Below, piece after piece: positions 1 to 7,876 of a stretch of DNA of 64,000 nt (the first letter of the stretch is position 1; every line of letters begins with the position of its first letter). The position numbers and the translations under genes are program-made. The notes under the pieces are model-generated. The model ran no database searches. It saw nothing but the letters and a program-made list of their open reading frames with translations, and was not told the origin of the DNA. Location: contig NZ_CP089095.1 of the NCBI RefSeq assembly GCF_021172145.1, positions 310,001 to 374,000 of the forward strand. Reading direction: 5' to 3'. This stretch comes from Flavobacterium cyclinae. Lineage in GTDB: Bacteria > Bacteroidota > Bacteroidia > Flavobacteriales > Flavobacteriaceae.

Positions 1-87
1 GATGAAAGAACGCAAAATCAATTACAAGGAAGAACACCAAATAAAGTGATTATCGTTCCAGGAAAGATTATTAATTTGGTGGGGTAA
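1..87 (+). CDS. 3' end of an unidentified gene (28 codons)
   Basis: An open frame enters from the left edge and stops at TAA 85-87. The readable tail contains QLQGRTPNKVII. This is reminiscent of the beta-rich C-terminal end of MiaB/TRAM-type proteins, but 28 residues are too few for a family call. The strong hairpin at 174-223 would serve as its terminator. The identity is left open. Confidence 0.45.
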   Translation, partial: DERTQNQLQGRTPNKVIIVPGKIINLVG

Positions 88-99
88 TTTCAGCACATT

Positions 100-157
100 T
101 TTGTCATTACGAAAAAGTCTAGCGCAAACTTTGTAGAAACTCTTTCAGAGTGACAAA
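100..157. repeat. degenerate REPIN-like inverted pair
   Basis: The segment opens with TTTGTCATTACG and closes with TTTCAGAGTGACAAA. The ends TTTGTCA and TGACAAA are exact reverse complements. This is the same end signature as the palindromic family that fills 12.2-18.4 kb, with a diverged interior. Confidence 0.45.
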
Positions 158-173
158 CTAGGTGTATAATATT

Positions 174-223
174 AAACCGCAGATTCGCAGATTAATTTGA
201 AATCTGCGAATCTGCGGTTTTTT
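174..223 (+). terminator. perfect 20-bp hairpin plus T-run (repeat family CCGCAGATTCGCAGATT)
   Basis: Positions 174-193 and 201-220 are perfectly complementary over 20 bp with a 7-nt loop, followed by Ts to 223, so this can act as an intrinsic terminator for the gene ending at 87. The arm itself contains the short direct repeat CGCAGATT. A half copy of the same arm recurs at 19486-19504, so this is also a dispersed repeat. Confidence 0.75.
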
Positions 224-344
224 CTATTCGTTTTTGTAACATTTTTCATTTTTTACGTATAATAAATAAAAAAATGTCAACTTGTCATTTGAGATAATTT
301 GGCGTGAAGTTTGTAATTAGTTTATAAAACTAAAAAGAAAAATT

Positions 345-1040
345 ATGTACGGATATTATATTTTAATTGGAGCTATTGCTCTTGTAAGTTGGATAGTTAG
401 TTCTCGTTTGAAGAGTAAATTTGAATTCTATTCAAAAGTTTCTTTGCGCAATGGAATGAGTGGAGCAGAAATTGCTGAAAAAATGCTTCACGATCACGGA
501 ATTTTTGACGTAAAAGTAATTTCAACACCAGGAAGATTAACAGATCACTACAATCCAATGGATAAAACCGTTAACTTGTCAGAAGCAGTTTATAATCAAA
601 GAAATGCTGCTGCTGCTGCAGTGGCGGCTCACGAAGTTGGACATGCTGTTCAACATGCACAAGCGTATAGTTGGTTAACGATGCGTTCTAAAATGGTACC
701 GGTGGTAAACATTTCGTCAAGTATGTCGCAATGGTTAATTATGGGTGGTTTGGTTTTAGGTTTGGCTTCAAAATCGCCTATTGGTTTTTATGTTGCAGTT
801 TTAGGATTGGTATTAATGGCAATTGCAACGTCTTTTAGTTTTATTACTTTACCAGTTGAGTATGATGCCAGTAATAGAGCTTTAGCTTGGTTGAAAAATA
901 AAAATATGGTGAGCCAACAAGAGTATGCCGGTGCCGAAGATTCTTTAAAATGGGCTGCAAGAACTTATGTGGTAGCGGCTTTAGGAGCTTTAGCCTCTTT
1001 GTTGTATTGGGCTTTCCAGATTTTAGGTTCGAGAGAGTAA
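345..1040 (+). CDS. neutral zinc metallopeptidase, YugP family
   Basis: This 231-residue membrane protein carries the gluzincin zinc motif HEVGH at residues 96-100 on an alanine-rich helix. The N-terminal hydrophobic segment (1-20) and three further hydrophobic stretches (about 120-145, 147-172, 207-226) indicate an integral membrane protease. The length matches YugP/Zn_peptidase_2 proteins, whose substrates are poorly known. The ATG at 345 follows an A-rich leader, and the gene stands alone with its own terminator at 1060-1090. The family call is firm and the substrate is unknown. Confidence 0.9.
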   Translation: MYGYYILIGAIALVSWIVSSRLKSKFEFYSKVSLRNGMSGAEIAEKMLHDHGIFDVKVISTPGRLTDHYNPMDKTVNLSEAVYNQRNAAAAAVAAHEVGHAVQHAQAYSWLTMRSKMVPVVNISSSMSQWLIMGGLVLGLASKSPIGFYVAVLGLVLMAIATSFSFITLPVEYDASNRALAWLKNKNMVSQQEYAGAEDSLKWAARTYVVAALGALASLLYWAFQILGSRE

Positions 1041-1059
1041 TTAATAAGATTATATTTTT

Positions 1060-1092
1060 AAACCCAAATTCGTTTAGAGTTTGGGTTTTTAT
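1060..1092. terminator. intrinsic terminator
   Basis: AAACCCAAA (1060-1068) pairs with TTTGGGTTT (1080-1088), followed by Ts. It lies between two convergent genes (metallopeptidase and Lrp-type regulator) and, with A's on one side and T's on the other, can serve both strands. Confidence 0.75.
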
Positions 1093-1118
1093 TTGTTCTT
1101 GATTTTTGAATTTGTTTT

Positions 1119-1589
1119 TTACAACTGAATTTGTCTCTCAATTTGCTGTTCCAATGAAATGTAGGTTTCTGTTCTAGAAACCCCATCAATAGGTTGGATT
1201 TTCTTGTTGAGTAATTGCATCAAATGTTCGTTATCTCGACAAATAATTTTGATTAATATACTCCAATTTCCAGTTGTGTAATGACATTCTAAAACTTCTG
1301 GAATTTTCTTCAATTCTTTTACAACTTCTGGATTACTCGATGCTTTTTCTAGATATATTCCAATATAAGCCATGGTGCTGTAACCCAAAACTTTTGTGTC
1401 CACAATAAATTTTGAACCTGAAATTACACCTGCTTGTTCTAATTTTCTTAGTCGTTGATGAATTGCTGCTCCAGAAATCCCAATTTTATTTGCAATCTGT
1501 AAAATAGGTTTTCGTGCATCTTCCATTAAATCGCGAAGAATTTCTTTATCGATTCCATCAATTTCAATTTGTAAGTGATTTATTTTCAT
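1119..1589 (-). CDS. Lrp/AsnC-family transcriptional regulator
   Basis: The protein has 156 residues, the standard Lrp length. An N-terminal winged helix-turn-helix (about 12-60, with the IGISGAAIHQRLRKLEQAGVI recognition region shortened here to IHQRLRKLEQAGVI) is followed by a RAM/AsnC ligand-binding domain (about 75-150; YTTGNWSILIKI). Such proteins form octameric or dimeric DNA-wrapping regulators that sense amino acids. It lies downstream of, and on the same strand as, the saccharopine-dehydrogenase-like gene, separated by a terminator and repeat block. Control of amino-acid metabolism is a reasonable inference but not shown. Confidence 0.9.
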   Translation of the reverse strand: MKINHLQIEIDGIDKEILRDLMEDARKPILQIANKIGISGAAIHQRLRKLEQAGVISGSKFIVDTKVLGYSTMAYIGIYLEKASSNPEVVKELKKIPEVLECHYTTGNWSILIKIICRDNEHLMQLLNKKIQPIDGVSRTETYISLEQQIERQIQL

Positions 1590-1864
1590 ATGGTGTAAAT
1601 TTGAAAGTAAAAATACAAATTTGATTTAGAATTATCTCTTTAGTTGTTTTTTATATCGTCCCTATGGGACTTTTCTAACAGAGTTTTTATTAAGTTACCG
1701 ATATTTCGTTCCTACGGAACTAGTAAGAAAATGTTTATTCATGAAAAATAATTGTAATTTTGAATTGGCATTCAAAGCGCCGTTAGGTGCGTTATATCGG
1801 TAAATCAAAACTGAGTAATGATAAAAAATCCCGTAGGGATGATATCAATTTATTCAAACAAAAT
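1590..1864. repeat. intergenic block of short GTCCCTA-type palindromes
   Basis: No gene is visible here. The block holds four small palindromes: GTCCCTATGGGAC (1658-1670), GTTCCTACGGAAC (1708-1720), GCGCCGTTAGGTGC (1777-1790) and ATCCCGTAGGGAT (1828-1840). In addition, TTACCGATAT (1695-1704) is the exact reverse complement of ATATCGGTAA (1794-1803), so 1695-1803 can fold as one branched cruciform. Confidence 0.75.
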
Positions 1865-1905
1865 AAAAAAATCCGAAACCAATTACGATTTCGGATTTTT
1901 TGTTT
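1865..1905 (-). terminator. bidirectional intrinsic terminator
   Basis: AAAAAATCCGAAA (1865-1877) is complementary to TTTCGGATTTTTT (1889-1901). It lies 16 bp past the stop of the saccharopine-dehydrogenase-like gene and would end its transcript before the Lrp gene. Confidence 0.8.
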
Positions 1906-1920
1906 TTGAATTAATATTAC

Positions 1921-3291
1921 TTAATTCTTTATATTTAGTGGATTGTATCCTAAATAAGGAACTTCAGTTTCTTTAAAAATCACCCCATAATCTTCTAATT
2001 CTTTTAAAATAGGGTTGTAAACTTCTTTTGAAATAGGCAATTGAACTCCAGGGGTTGTAATTTCCTTATTTAAAATTTTCAACGTAGCAATAGCAACTGG
2101 TAGTCCCACTGTTTTTGCCATAGCAGTATAGGTTTGATCATCCCCTATGCAAACCATAGTAGCATCAATTTGTTTTTTCTCTCCGTTTAATTCATATCCA
2201 AATTTATGATACATCACAATCATGTCTTTATCATTAGGTTCTAAGGCCCATTTTTCCGACAAGATTTTTTCTAGAATTTGTGCGGGAGTTGCCTTTACTA
2301 ATCCTACTTTTTTATTTGGGTTAAACAAATCAATTTCAACTAATTTATCCCAAATAATATCGTCTTGGTCAATTTTTTGTAAAGCACGTAATTTAATTTC
2401 AACGGTATCAGTTGGATGATATGGTAAAAAGGAATTTGTAAATTCACGATATGTCATGTGTTCAGAATTGTCAATCGTATAAGAGTCATCAGTCATCCCT
2501 AGTTGTACTAAGATATCCCAAGCTCTTGAATAACCAACTCTTCTGATGGTTCCGCGATAACAAGTTAAAGCGTTATCTAATCCATATACACTTCTATATT
2601 TTAAAGAATCTCGGTTGGCATAAGCTTCAAATCTTCCGTATCCTTCCACTTCTAAAAATTCAGTTCTTCTAAACAATTTTGAGTAAGGAATGTATTTATA
2701 AGTGCCTTCTTGAATGAACTTAGCTGCGCCTCCTTGTCCTGCTAATACAACATTTCTTGGGTTCCAAGTAAATTTATAGTTCCATAAATTTGTATCGCTT
2801 TCAGGGGCTACTAATCCACCGCAAAACGATTCAAATAAAATAACATCGCCACCTTTTTCTCTAATTTCGTCTAACACCTTCATGGCGCTCATGTGATCGA
2901 TTCCGGGATCAAGCCCAATTTCATTCATAAAGATTAAGCCATTTTCTTTGGCTTCCGTATCTAATTCTTGCATCGCTTGACTAATATAAGAAGCCGTTAC
3001 CATGTGCTTTTTATAGGTGATACAATCTTTAGCAATTTCAATATGTAAATGAGCAGGTAACATTGAAACAACAATGTCTGCTTTGCTAATTTCTGCCTTT
3101 CTTTGATTTTCATTAAAAATATCAAATTCAATTGCAGTAGCATTTTTATGATTTTTTGTTTTTTGTTGGGCTAATTCTTTAGATAAATCACCAATAGTAA
3201 TATGAAGATTTTCTTTTTCAGAATTTTCTAGTAAGTATTTTATAAGTGATGAAGCAGATCTGCCGGCTCCAATTACTAAAACTTGTCTCAT
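1921..3291 (-). CDS. saccharopine dehydrogenase-like oxidoreductase
   Basis: This is a 456-residue Rossmann-fold enzyme. The N-terminal nucleotide motif is VLVIGAGRSASSL, followed by a saccharopine-dehydrogenase C-terminal catalytic region (EIGLDPGIDHMSAM near residue 130; VGYSRAWDILVQLG near 255). The family reversibly joins or splits lysine and 2-oxoglutarate via saccharopine. Bacteroidetes members may act in lysine breakdown or on a related substrate. I start at ATG 3291 (MRQVLVIGAG) because the upstream ATG would add six residues ahead of the conserved strand. It is the only gene on this transcript. Confidence 0.85.
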   Translation of the reverse strand: MRQVLVIGAGRSASSLIKYLLENSEKENLHITIGDLSKELAQQKTKNHKNATAIEFDIFNENQRKAEISKADIVVSMLPAHLHIEIAKDCITYKKHMVTASYISQAMQELDTEAKENGLIFMNEIGLDPGIDHMSAMKVLDEIREKGGDVILFESFCGGLVAPESDTNLWNYKFTWNPRNVVLAGQGGAAKFIQEGTYKYIPYSKLFRRTEFLEVEGYGRFEAYANRDSLKYRSVYGLDNALTCYRGTIRRVGYSRAWDILVQLGMTDDSYTIDNSEHMTYREFTNSFLPYHPTDTVEIKLRALQKIDQDDIIWDKLVEIDLFNPNKKVGLVKATPAQILEKILSEKWALEPNDKDMIVMYHKFGYELNGEKKQIDATMVCIGDDQTYTAMAKTVGLPVAIATLKILNKEITTPGVQLPISKEVYNPILKELEDYGVIFKETEVPYLGYNPLNIKN

Positions 3292-3391
3292 TTTTTGAAG
3301 TGTTGTCAAATATCACACGAAGATAGTAAAATGTTATATTTATAAAAATTAATTCTTGATTTATGTCATAATTTAACATAAAAAGTTTTGC

Positions 3392-3399
3392 TATCTTTG
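3392..3399 (+). promoter_or_regulatory. -7 box TATCTTTG
   Basis: A match to the Bacteroidetes -7 consensus TAnnTTTG, 18 bp before the ATG of the DUF423 gene. No convincing -33 TTTG is seen at the right distance. Confidence 0.5.
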
Positions 3400-3416
3400 G
3401 TCTCAAATTAATAATA

Positions 3417-3803
3417 ATGGATAAGAAAATACTCTTAGTGGCTGCTGTTTTAGGGATAACAGCCATAGTTTTAGGTGCATTTGGGGCACACGGATTAAAA
3501 AAAGTATTATCGGTGGAACAATTAACAACATTTGAAGTGGGGGTGCGTTACCAAATGTATCATGCTTTGTTTTTGTTGTTTATTGGTTCCTTTGCTTTTT
3601 TAGGAGAAAAAGAACGAATGATAATATTTTATTTAACAATAACCGGGGTTTTGTTTTTTTCGGGATCAATTTATTTGCTTGCGACAAATGGAATTACAAA
3701 TTTGAAGACTAAATTTTTAGGACCTATTACACCAATTGGTGGTTTGCTCTTAATATTAGCTTGGTGCTACTTTTTTTATGCTATTTTAAGTAAAAAACAA
3801 TAA
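3417..3803 (+). CDS. DUF423 membrane protein (YgdD family)
   Basis: This 128-residue, very hydrophobic protein has four predicted membrane segments. The family signature GAFGAHGLKK sits at about residues 21-30, followed by YQMYHALFLLFIG and the FSGSIYLLA and GPITPIGGLLLI segments. Biochemical function is not established for the family. It is divergent from the saccharopine-dehydrogenase-like gene and precedes pckA by 69 bp. pckA appears to have its own -7 box, so co-transcription is possible but not required. Confidence 0.9.
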   Translation: MDKKILLVAAVLGITAIVLGAFGAHGLKKVLSVEQLTTFEVGVRYQMYHALFLLFIGSFAFLGEKERMIIFYLTITGVLFFSGSIYLLATNGITNLKTKFLGPITPIGGLLLILAWCYFFYAILSKKQ

Positions 3804-3831
3804 ATTAAAATGCTATCTCAAATATAATTTA

Positions 3832-3839
3832 TAATTTTG
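3832..3839 (+). promoter_or_regulatory. -7 box TAATTTTG before pckA
   Basis: TAnnTTTG match 33 bp upstream of the pckA ATG. The -33 element is weak. Confidence 0.5.
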
Positions 3840-3872
3840 CACTTTATTTAAAACACAACATAACCAATTTTT

Positions 3873-5498
3873 ATGGATACAAATGCTCAAATTACGAAAT
3901 CGATTTCGTTAGAAAAGTACGGAATCGTTAATGTATCAGAAATCATATACAATCCTTCATACGATTATTTATATAATGAAGAATTAAATCCAGCTTTAGA
4001 AGGATTTGAAAGAGGTCAATTATCAGAACTTGGGGCTGTAAATGTAATGACTGGAGAGTTTACAGGTCGTTCTCCAAAAGATAAATATATTGTTAAAGAT
4101 AGCGTAACAGAAAATACAATTTGGTGGAATTCTGACAAAGCAGCTAACGATAACAAACCAATTTCACAAAACACTTGGAATGCTTTAAAAGAAACTACAG
4201 TAAAGCAATTATCAAATAAAAAATTATACGTTGTTGACGCTTTTTGTGGAGCAAACGAAAATACTAGATTAAAAGTTCGTTTTATCATGGAAGTGGCATG
4301 GCAAGCGCACTTTGTAAAAAATATGTTTATCCGTCCTACGGAAGCAGAATTAGAAAATTTTGGTGAGCCAGATTTCGTTGTTATGAATGGTTCAAAAACA
4401 AGTTTCAAAGATTATGCAGCTCACGGATTAAATTCAGAAGTTTATGTAGCTTTTAATTTAACTGAGAAAATTCAATTAATTGGTGGAACTTGGTACGGTG
4501 GAGAAATGAAAAAGGGATTGTTCTCAATGATGAACTATTACTTGCCATTACAAGGAATCGCTTCTATGCACTGTTCAGCTAACAAAGGAAAAGATGGCGA
4601 TGTTGCTGTTTTCTTCGGATTATCAGGAACAGGAAAAACTACTTTATCAACAGATCCAAAACGTGAATTAATCGGAGACGATGAGCACGGATGGGATAAT
4701 GATGGTGTTTTCAACTTTGAAGGTGGTTGTTATGCAAAAACAATCGATTTAAGTAAGGAAAACGAACCAGATATCTTTGGAGCAATTAAAAAAGACGCAT
4801 TATTAGAAAACGTAACTGTTGATGCTAACGGAAAAATTGATTTTAAAGATGGCTCAGTTACACAAAATACGCGTGTTTCTTATCCAATTAACCATATTGA
4901 AAATATTGTAAGACCGGTTTCTAAAGCAGGTCATGCTACTAAAGTTATTTTCTTAACGGCTGATGCATTCGGAGTAATGCCTCCCGTTTCTAAATTAACT
5001 CCAGAGCAAACTAAATACTACTTCTTATCTGGATTTACTGCTAAATTAGCAGGAACTGAAAGAGGAGTAACACAACCAGAACCAACATTTTCAGCTTGTT
5101 TCGGAAAAGCATTCTTATCATTGCATCCAACAAAATATGGTGAGGAATTAGTTAAGAAAATGGAGCAACACAATGCGACTGCTTACATGGTTAATACAGG
5201 TTGGAATGGAACAGGAAAACGTATTTCAATTAAAGATACAAGAGCAATTATCGATGCAATTTTAGATGGTTCTATCGAGAAAGCAGATACTAAAACAGTT
5301 CCAGTTTTTAATTTTACGGTTCCTACAGCTTTACCAAATGTAGATACTAACATTTTAGATCCTAGAAATACTTATGCAGATGCTTCTGAATGGAATACTA
5401 AAGCAGAAGATTTAGCATCAAGATTTATCAAAAACTTTGTTCAATATACAGACAATGAAGAAGGTAAGTCATTAGTGGCTGCCGGACCTCAATTGTAG
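3873..5498 (+). CDS. pckA: phosphoenolpyruvate carboxykinase (ATP)
   Basis: At 541 residues this is full length for the ATP-dependent enzyme, which converts oxaloacetate plus ATP to phosphoenolpyruvate, CO2 and ADP at the entry to gluconeogenesis. The substrate loop [11 protein letters not shown] (about 63-73), the phosphate-binding loop [11 protein letters not shown] (about 248-258), the metal-binding GDDEHGWD (about 269) and the ring-proximal [11 protein letters not shown] (about 389) are all present. The gene is monocistronic, ending in a strong terminator at 5522-5549. Codon use matches its neighbours and nothing is missing. Confidence 0.97.
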   Translation: MDTNAQITKSISLEKYGIVNVSEIIYNPSYDYLYNEELNPALEGFERGQLSELGAVNVMTGEFTGRSPKDKYIVKDSVTENTIWWNSDKAANDNKPISQNTWNALKETTVKQLSNKKLYVVDAFCGANENTRLKVRFIMEVAWQAHFVKNMFIRPTEAELENFGEPDFVVMNGSKTSFKDYAAHGLNSEVYVAFNLTEKIQLIGGTWYGGEMKKGLFSMMNYYLPLQGIASMHCSANKGKDGDVAVFFGLSGTGKTTLSTDPKRELIGDDEHGWDNDGVFNFEGGCYAKTIDLSKENEPDIFGAIKKDALLENVTVDANGKIDFKDGSVTQNTRVSYPINHIENIVRPVSKAGHATKVIFLTADAFGVMPPVSKLTPEQTKYYFLSGFTAKLAGTERGVTQPEPTFSACFGKAFLSLHPTKYGEELVKKMEQHNATAYMVNTGWNGTGKRISIKDTRAIIDAILDGSIEKADTKTVPVFNFTVPTALPNVDTNILDPRNTYADASEWNTKAEDLASRFIKNFVQYTDNEEGKSLVAAGPQL

Positions 5499-5521
5499 TT
5501 AATTATATCAGGTTTACATAG

Positions 5522-5549
5522 AAGTCCCGAAAATTTCGGGACTTTTTTT
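5522..5549 (+). terminator. pckA terminator (CCCGAAAATTTCGGG stem)
   Basis: AAGTCCCGAAA pairs with TTTCGGGACTT and is followed by a run of Ts. The CCCGAA/TTCGGG core is the same palindrome that appears nested in repeats elsewhere in the window (10817, 13057, 13785, 18402, 19630). Confidence 0.85.
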
Positions 5550-5566
5550 ATTATAAATACCACTAA

Positions 5567-5598
5567 AAAACCCCAAACTCTTTCGAATTTGGGGTTTT
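5567..5598 (-). terminator. bidirectional terminator after hemD
   Basis: AAAACCCCAAA (5567-5577) is complementary to TTTGGGGTTTT (5588-5598). It lies 18 bp beyond the hemD stop and also backs up pckA termination from the other side. Confidence 0.8.
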
Positions 5599-5615
5599 AC
5601 TATGTTGAAATATAA

Positions 5616-6374
5616 TTATTTTCCTTTGTTTACTTCAGCAACATATTTTTCTAATGCTCCTGTCATAGAAGGTGTTCCAGGACTTGGTGCCATAATGTCT
5701 ACACGTAATCCGTGATCTAAAGCTTCTTTTTGCGTTGTGTTTCCAAAAACAGCTATACGGGTGTTATTTTGTTTGAAATCTGGGAAATTCTTAAATAATG
5801 ATTTGATTCCTGTTGGACTAAAAAAGGCTAAAATATCATAATATACATCCTTTAAGTCAGATAAATCACTCATTACAGTTCTATAAAAAGTTCCTTGAGT
5901 CCAATTCACTTTAAGACCATCTAATGTTTGCGGAATATCTGCATTTAATTGATCAGATGAAGGTAATAAGAACTTCTCATCTTTGTATTTTTTAATTAAA
6001 GACGACATGTCAGCAAAATCTTTTTGGCCTACATATATTTTTCTTTTTCTGTAAACAACATAACGTTGCAAGTAGAAAGCTACAGCTTCAGACTGACAAA
6101 AATATTTTAAATCTTCAGGGATTTTATAACGCATTTCTTCTGCAACTCTAAAAAAATGGTCAACAGAGTTGCGGCTTGTTAATATAATGGCAGTATAATT
6201 GTTTAAATCAATTTTTTGAGCTCGTATTTCTTTTGCAGGCACACCTTCTACATGGATGAAGGGTCTAAAATCAACTTTAACCTTTAGCTTATTTTGAAGC
6301 TCAAAATATGGAGAATTTTCTACTTTAGGCTCTGGTTGTGAAACTAATATTGTTTTCACTTTCAAATTTGACAT
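5616..6374 (-). CDS. hemD: uroporphyrinogen-III synthase
   Basis: This 252-residue protein has the two-domain HemD pattern: YTAIILTSRNSVDHFF (about 70-85) begins the first domain after a beta-alpha lead and DILAFFSPTGIKSLF (about 190-204) marks the second. The family cyclises hydroxymethylbilane to uroporphyrinogen III in heme and siroheme synthesis. I use ATG 6374 (MSNLKVKTIL), since the longer reading would overlap the upstream DUF4271 gene and adds nine unconserved residues. It is the second gene of a DUF4271-hemD operon, a pairing usual in flavobacteria. HemD sequences diverge strongly, so the call rests on motif plus context. Confidence 0.88.
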   Translation of the reverse strand: MSNLKVKTILVSQPEPKVENSPYFELQNKLKVKVDFRPFIHVEGVPAKEIRAQKIDLNNYTAIILTSRNSVDHFFRVAEEMRYKIPEDLKYFCQSEAVAFYLQRYVVYRKRKIYVGQKDFADMSSLIKKYKDEKFLLPSSDQLNADIPQTLDGLKVNWTQGTFYRTVMSDLSDLKDVYYDILAFFSPTGIKSLFKNFPDFKQNNTRIAVFGNTTQKEALDHGLRVDIMAPSPGTPSMTGALEKYVAEVNKGK

Positions 6375-6382
6375 ATTTCTCT

Positions 6383-7048
6383 CTAATTTTTTGTAAACCA
6401 ATTATAAATAAAATAGTAAGGTGCTATTTCAAGGGTGCAAAGATATAAAATAAAATAAAATATTTTACGTAATAGTAAATTTTGATATAATTTCAATGCA
6501 ACCAAGTAAGTAGTGATGTTTATGGTGATTAAGGTGATTAAAATCGTCCAAAATAACCAATACGATTCAAAAGAATTATAAAATAAAATAATATTAATTG
6601 GTAATAAAAGGAATCCAAAATAAGCTCTATAGTGAACTTTTAATAAATTAAATTGCTCATTAAATTCTTCAATTTTAAAAGCTGTTGCAATAATTTTTTC
6701 AATTAAGAATTTAGAGAGAATAAAAACGCTTAAAAAAGTAAAAATTTGAATATAGACTATTAAATCTGTTTTTACAGCTTTGTTAAATTGATTTAAAACC
6801 AATAAGGTAAAAAAAGAAAACGATAGCAGTTGCAAAACAAACATAGAGATAGTAAATCCGCTCATAAGATTACTACTGTCGCGATAAATTTTAGTGTATT
6901 TGTCTGAATAAGCCAAACGAACAAATTCATTAAAGCGAACCGAAGAAATACTTTTATTTATCGCAATAATACCCAAACAGACAACAAATAATAAGGTTGC
7001 CCAGTCTTTACTTTCGATAATCCTGTCGTGTAATTGAATTGCTAACAT
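6383..7048 (-). CDS. DUF4271 membrane protein
   Basis: This 221-residue protein has six to seven hydrophobic segments and the N-terminal motif ESKDWATLLFVVCLGIIA, typical of DUF4271. It lies 8 bp upstream of hemD on the same strand. This fixed neighbourhood in flavobacteria suggests a link to heme or envelope function, but no activity is established. Confidence 0.82.
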   Translation of the reverse strand: MLAIQLHDRIIESKDWATLLFVVCLGIIAINKSISSVRFNEFVRLAYSDKYTKIYRDSSNLMSGFTISMFVLQLLSFSFFTLLVLNQFNKAVKTDLIVYIQIFTFLSVFILSKFLIEKIIATAFKIEEFNEQFNLLKVHYRAYFGFLLLPINIILFYNSFESYWLFWTILITLITINITTYLVALKLYQNLLLRKIFYFILYLCTLEIAPYYFIYNWFTKN

Positions 7049-7105
7049 ACGAGCGCTAAATTACAAAAAATACCATCACAATTATTATTATAAAATTATT
7101 AAGAA

Positions 7106-7132
7106 TTGTCAATAATAAATACCTTATTTTTG
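7106..7132 (+). promoter_or_regulatory. promoter TTG-N16-TATTTTTG
   Basis: TTG at 7106-7108 and TATTTTTG at 7125-7132 resemble the Bacteroidetes -33/-7 pair. The -7 box lies downstream of the earliest in-frame start at 7106, which supports the later ATG at 7154 for the glycosyltransferase. Confidence 0.6.
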
Positions 7133-7153
7133 CAACAGAATTACAAGTTTTTT

Positions 7154-7876
7154 ATGGCTAGAGGTATTGTTATTATTCCAACATTTAATGAGATTGAGAA
7201 TATAGAAGCTATTGTTAAGGCAGTTTTTGCACTGGCTACGCCATTTCATGTATTAATTGTTGATGATAACTCACCAGATGGAACCACAGCAAAGGTAGAA
7301 GAACTACAAAAAGAATTCCCTTCTCAATTGCATTTAAAAGTTCGCAAGAAAAAATCAGGATTAGGAACAGCTTATGTGGCAGGATTCAAATGGGCATTAT
7401 CTCATGGATATGATTATATATTTGAAATGGATGCCGATTTTTCACATAATCCAAATGATTTAGAAAAATTATTAGAAGCCTGTGAAAAGGGTGCAGATGT
7501 AGCCATTGGATCTAGATATTCTAACGGAGTAAATGTGGTGAACTGGCCTTTAAGTCGAGTTTTGTTATCTTATTTTGCCTCTGTTTATGTAAGAATGATA
7601 ACAGGCATGAAAATTGCAGATGCAACTGCAGGTTTCAAATGCTATAAAAGACATGTACTTGAAACTATAAATTTGGATAAAATTAAATTTGTTGGGTATG
7701 CCTTTCAAATTGAAATGAAATACAGAGCTTTCGTAAAAAATTTCAAAATTGTTGAAGTGCCTATCATTTTTACTGATAGAACTAAAGGACAATCTAAAAT
7801 GAGTGGTGGAATTATCAGAGAAGCTGTTGTAGGAGTAATAATGTTGAGATTACGTAAAATAATAAATAGATTATAA
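7154..7876 (+). CDS. polyprenol-phosphate mannosyltransferase-like GT2
   Basis: This 240-residue GT-A family 2 enzyme has a nucleotide-sugar motif VDDNSPDGT (about 36-44), an acceptor/metal motif EMDADFSHNP (about 92-101) and a C-terminal GQSKMSGGII signature characteristic of dolichol/polyprenol monophosphomannose synthases (DPM1 group). It transfers a sugar from a GDP-sugar to a polyprenyl phosphate on the inner membrane face. No C-terminal membrane anchor is present. Its stop overlaps the dihydroorotase start by one base (TAATG), implying translational coupling. The exact sugar is inferred. Confidence 0.9.
   Translation: MARGIVIIPTFNEIENIEAIVKAVFALATPFHVLIVDDNSPDGTTAKVEELQKEFPSQLHLKVRKKKSGLGTAYVAGFKWALSHGYDYIFEMDADFSHNPNDLEKLLEACEKGADVAIGSRYSNGVNVVNWPLSRVLLSYFASVYVRMITGMKIADATAGFKCYKRHVLETINLDKIKFVGYAFQIEMKYRAFVKNFKIVEVPIIFTDRTKGQSKMSGGIIREAVVGVIMLRLRKIINRL

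Noticed and set aside
2222..2419. Plus-strand open frame inside the saccharopine-dehydrogenase-like gene
   Set aside because: Antisense shadow of a well-supported gene with no independent signals; the same applies to the other short antisense frames across pckA, dnaE, tyrS and rimM.
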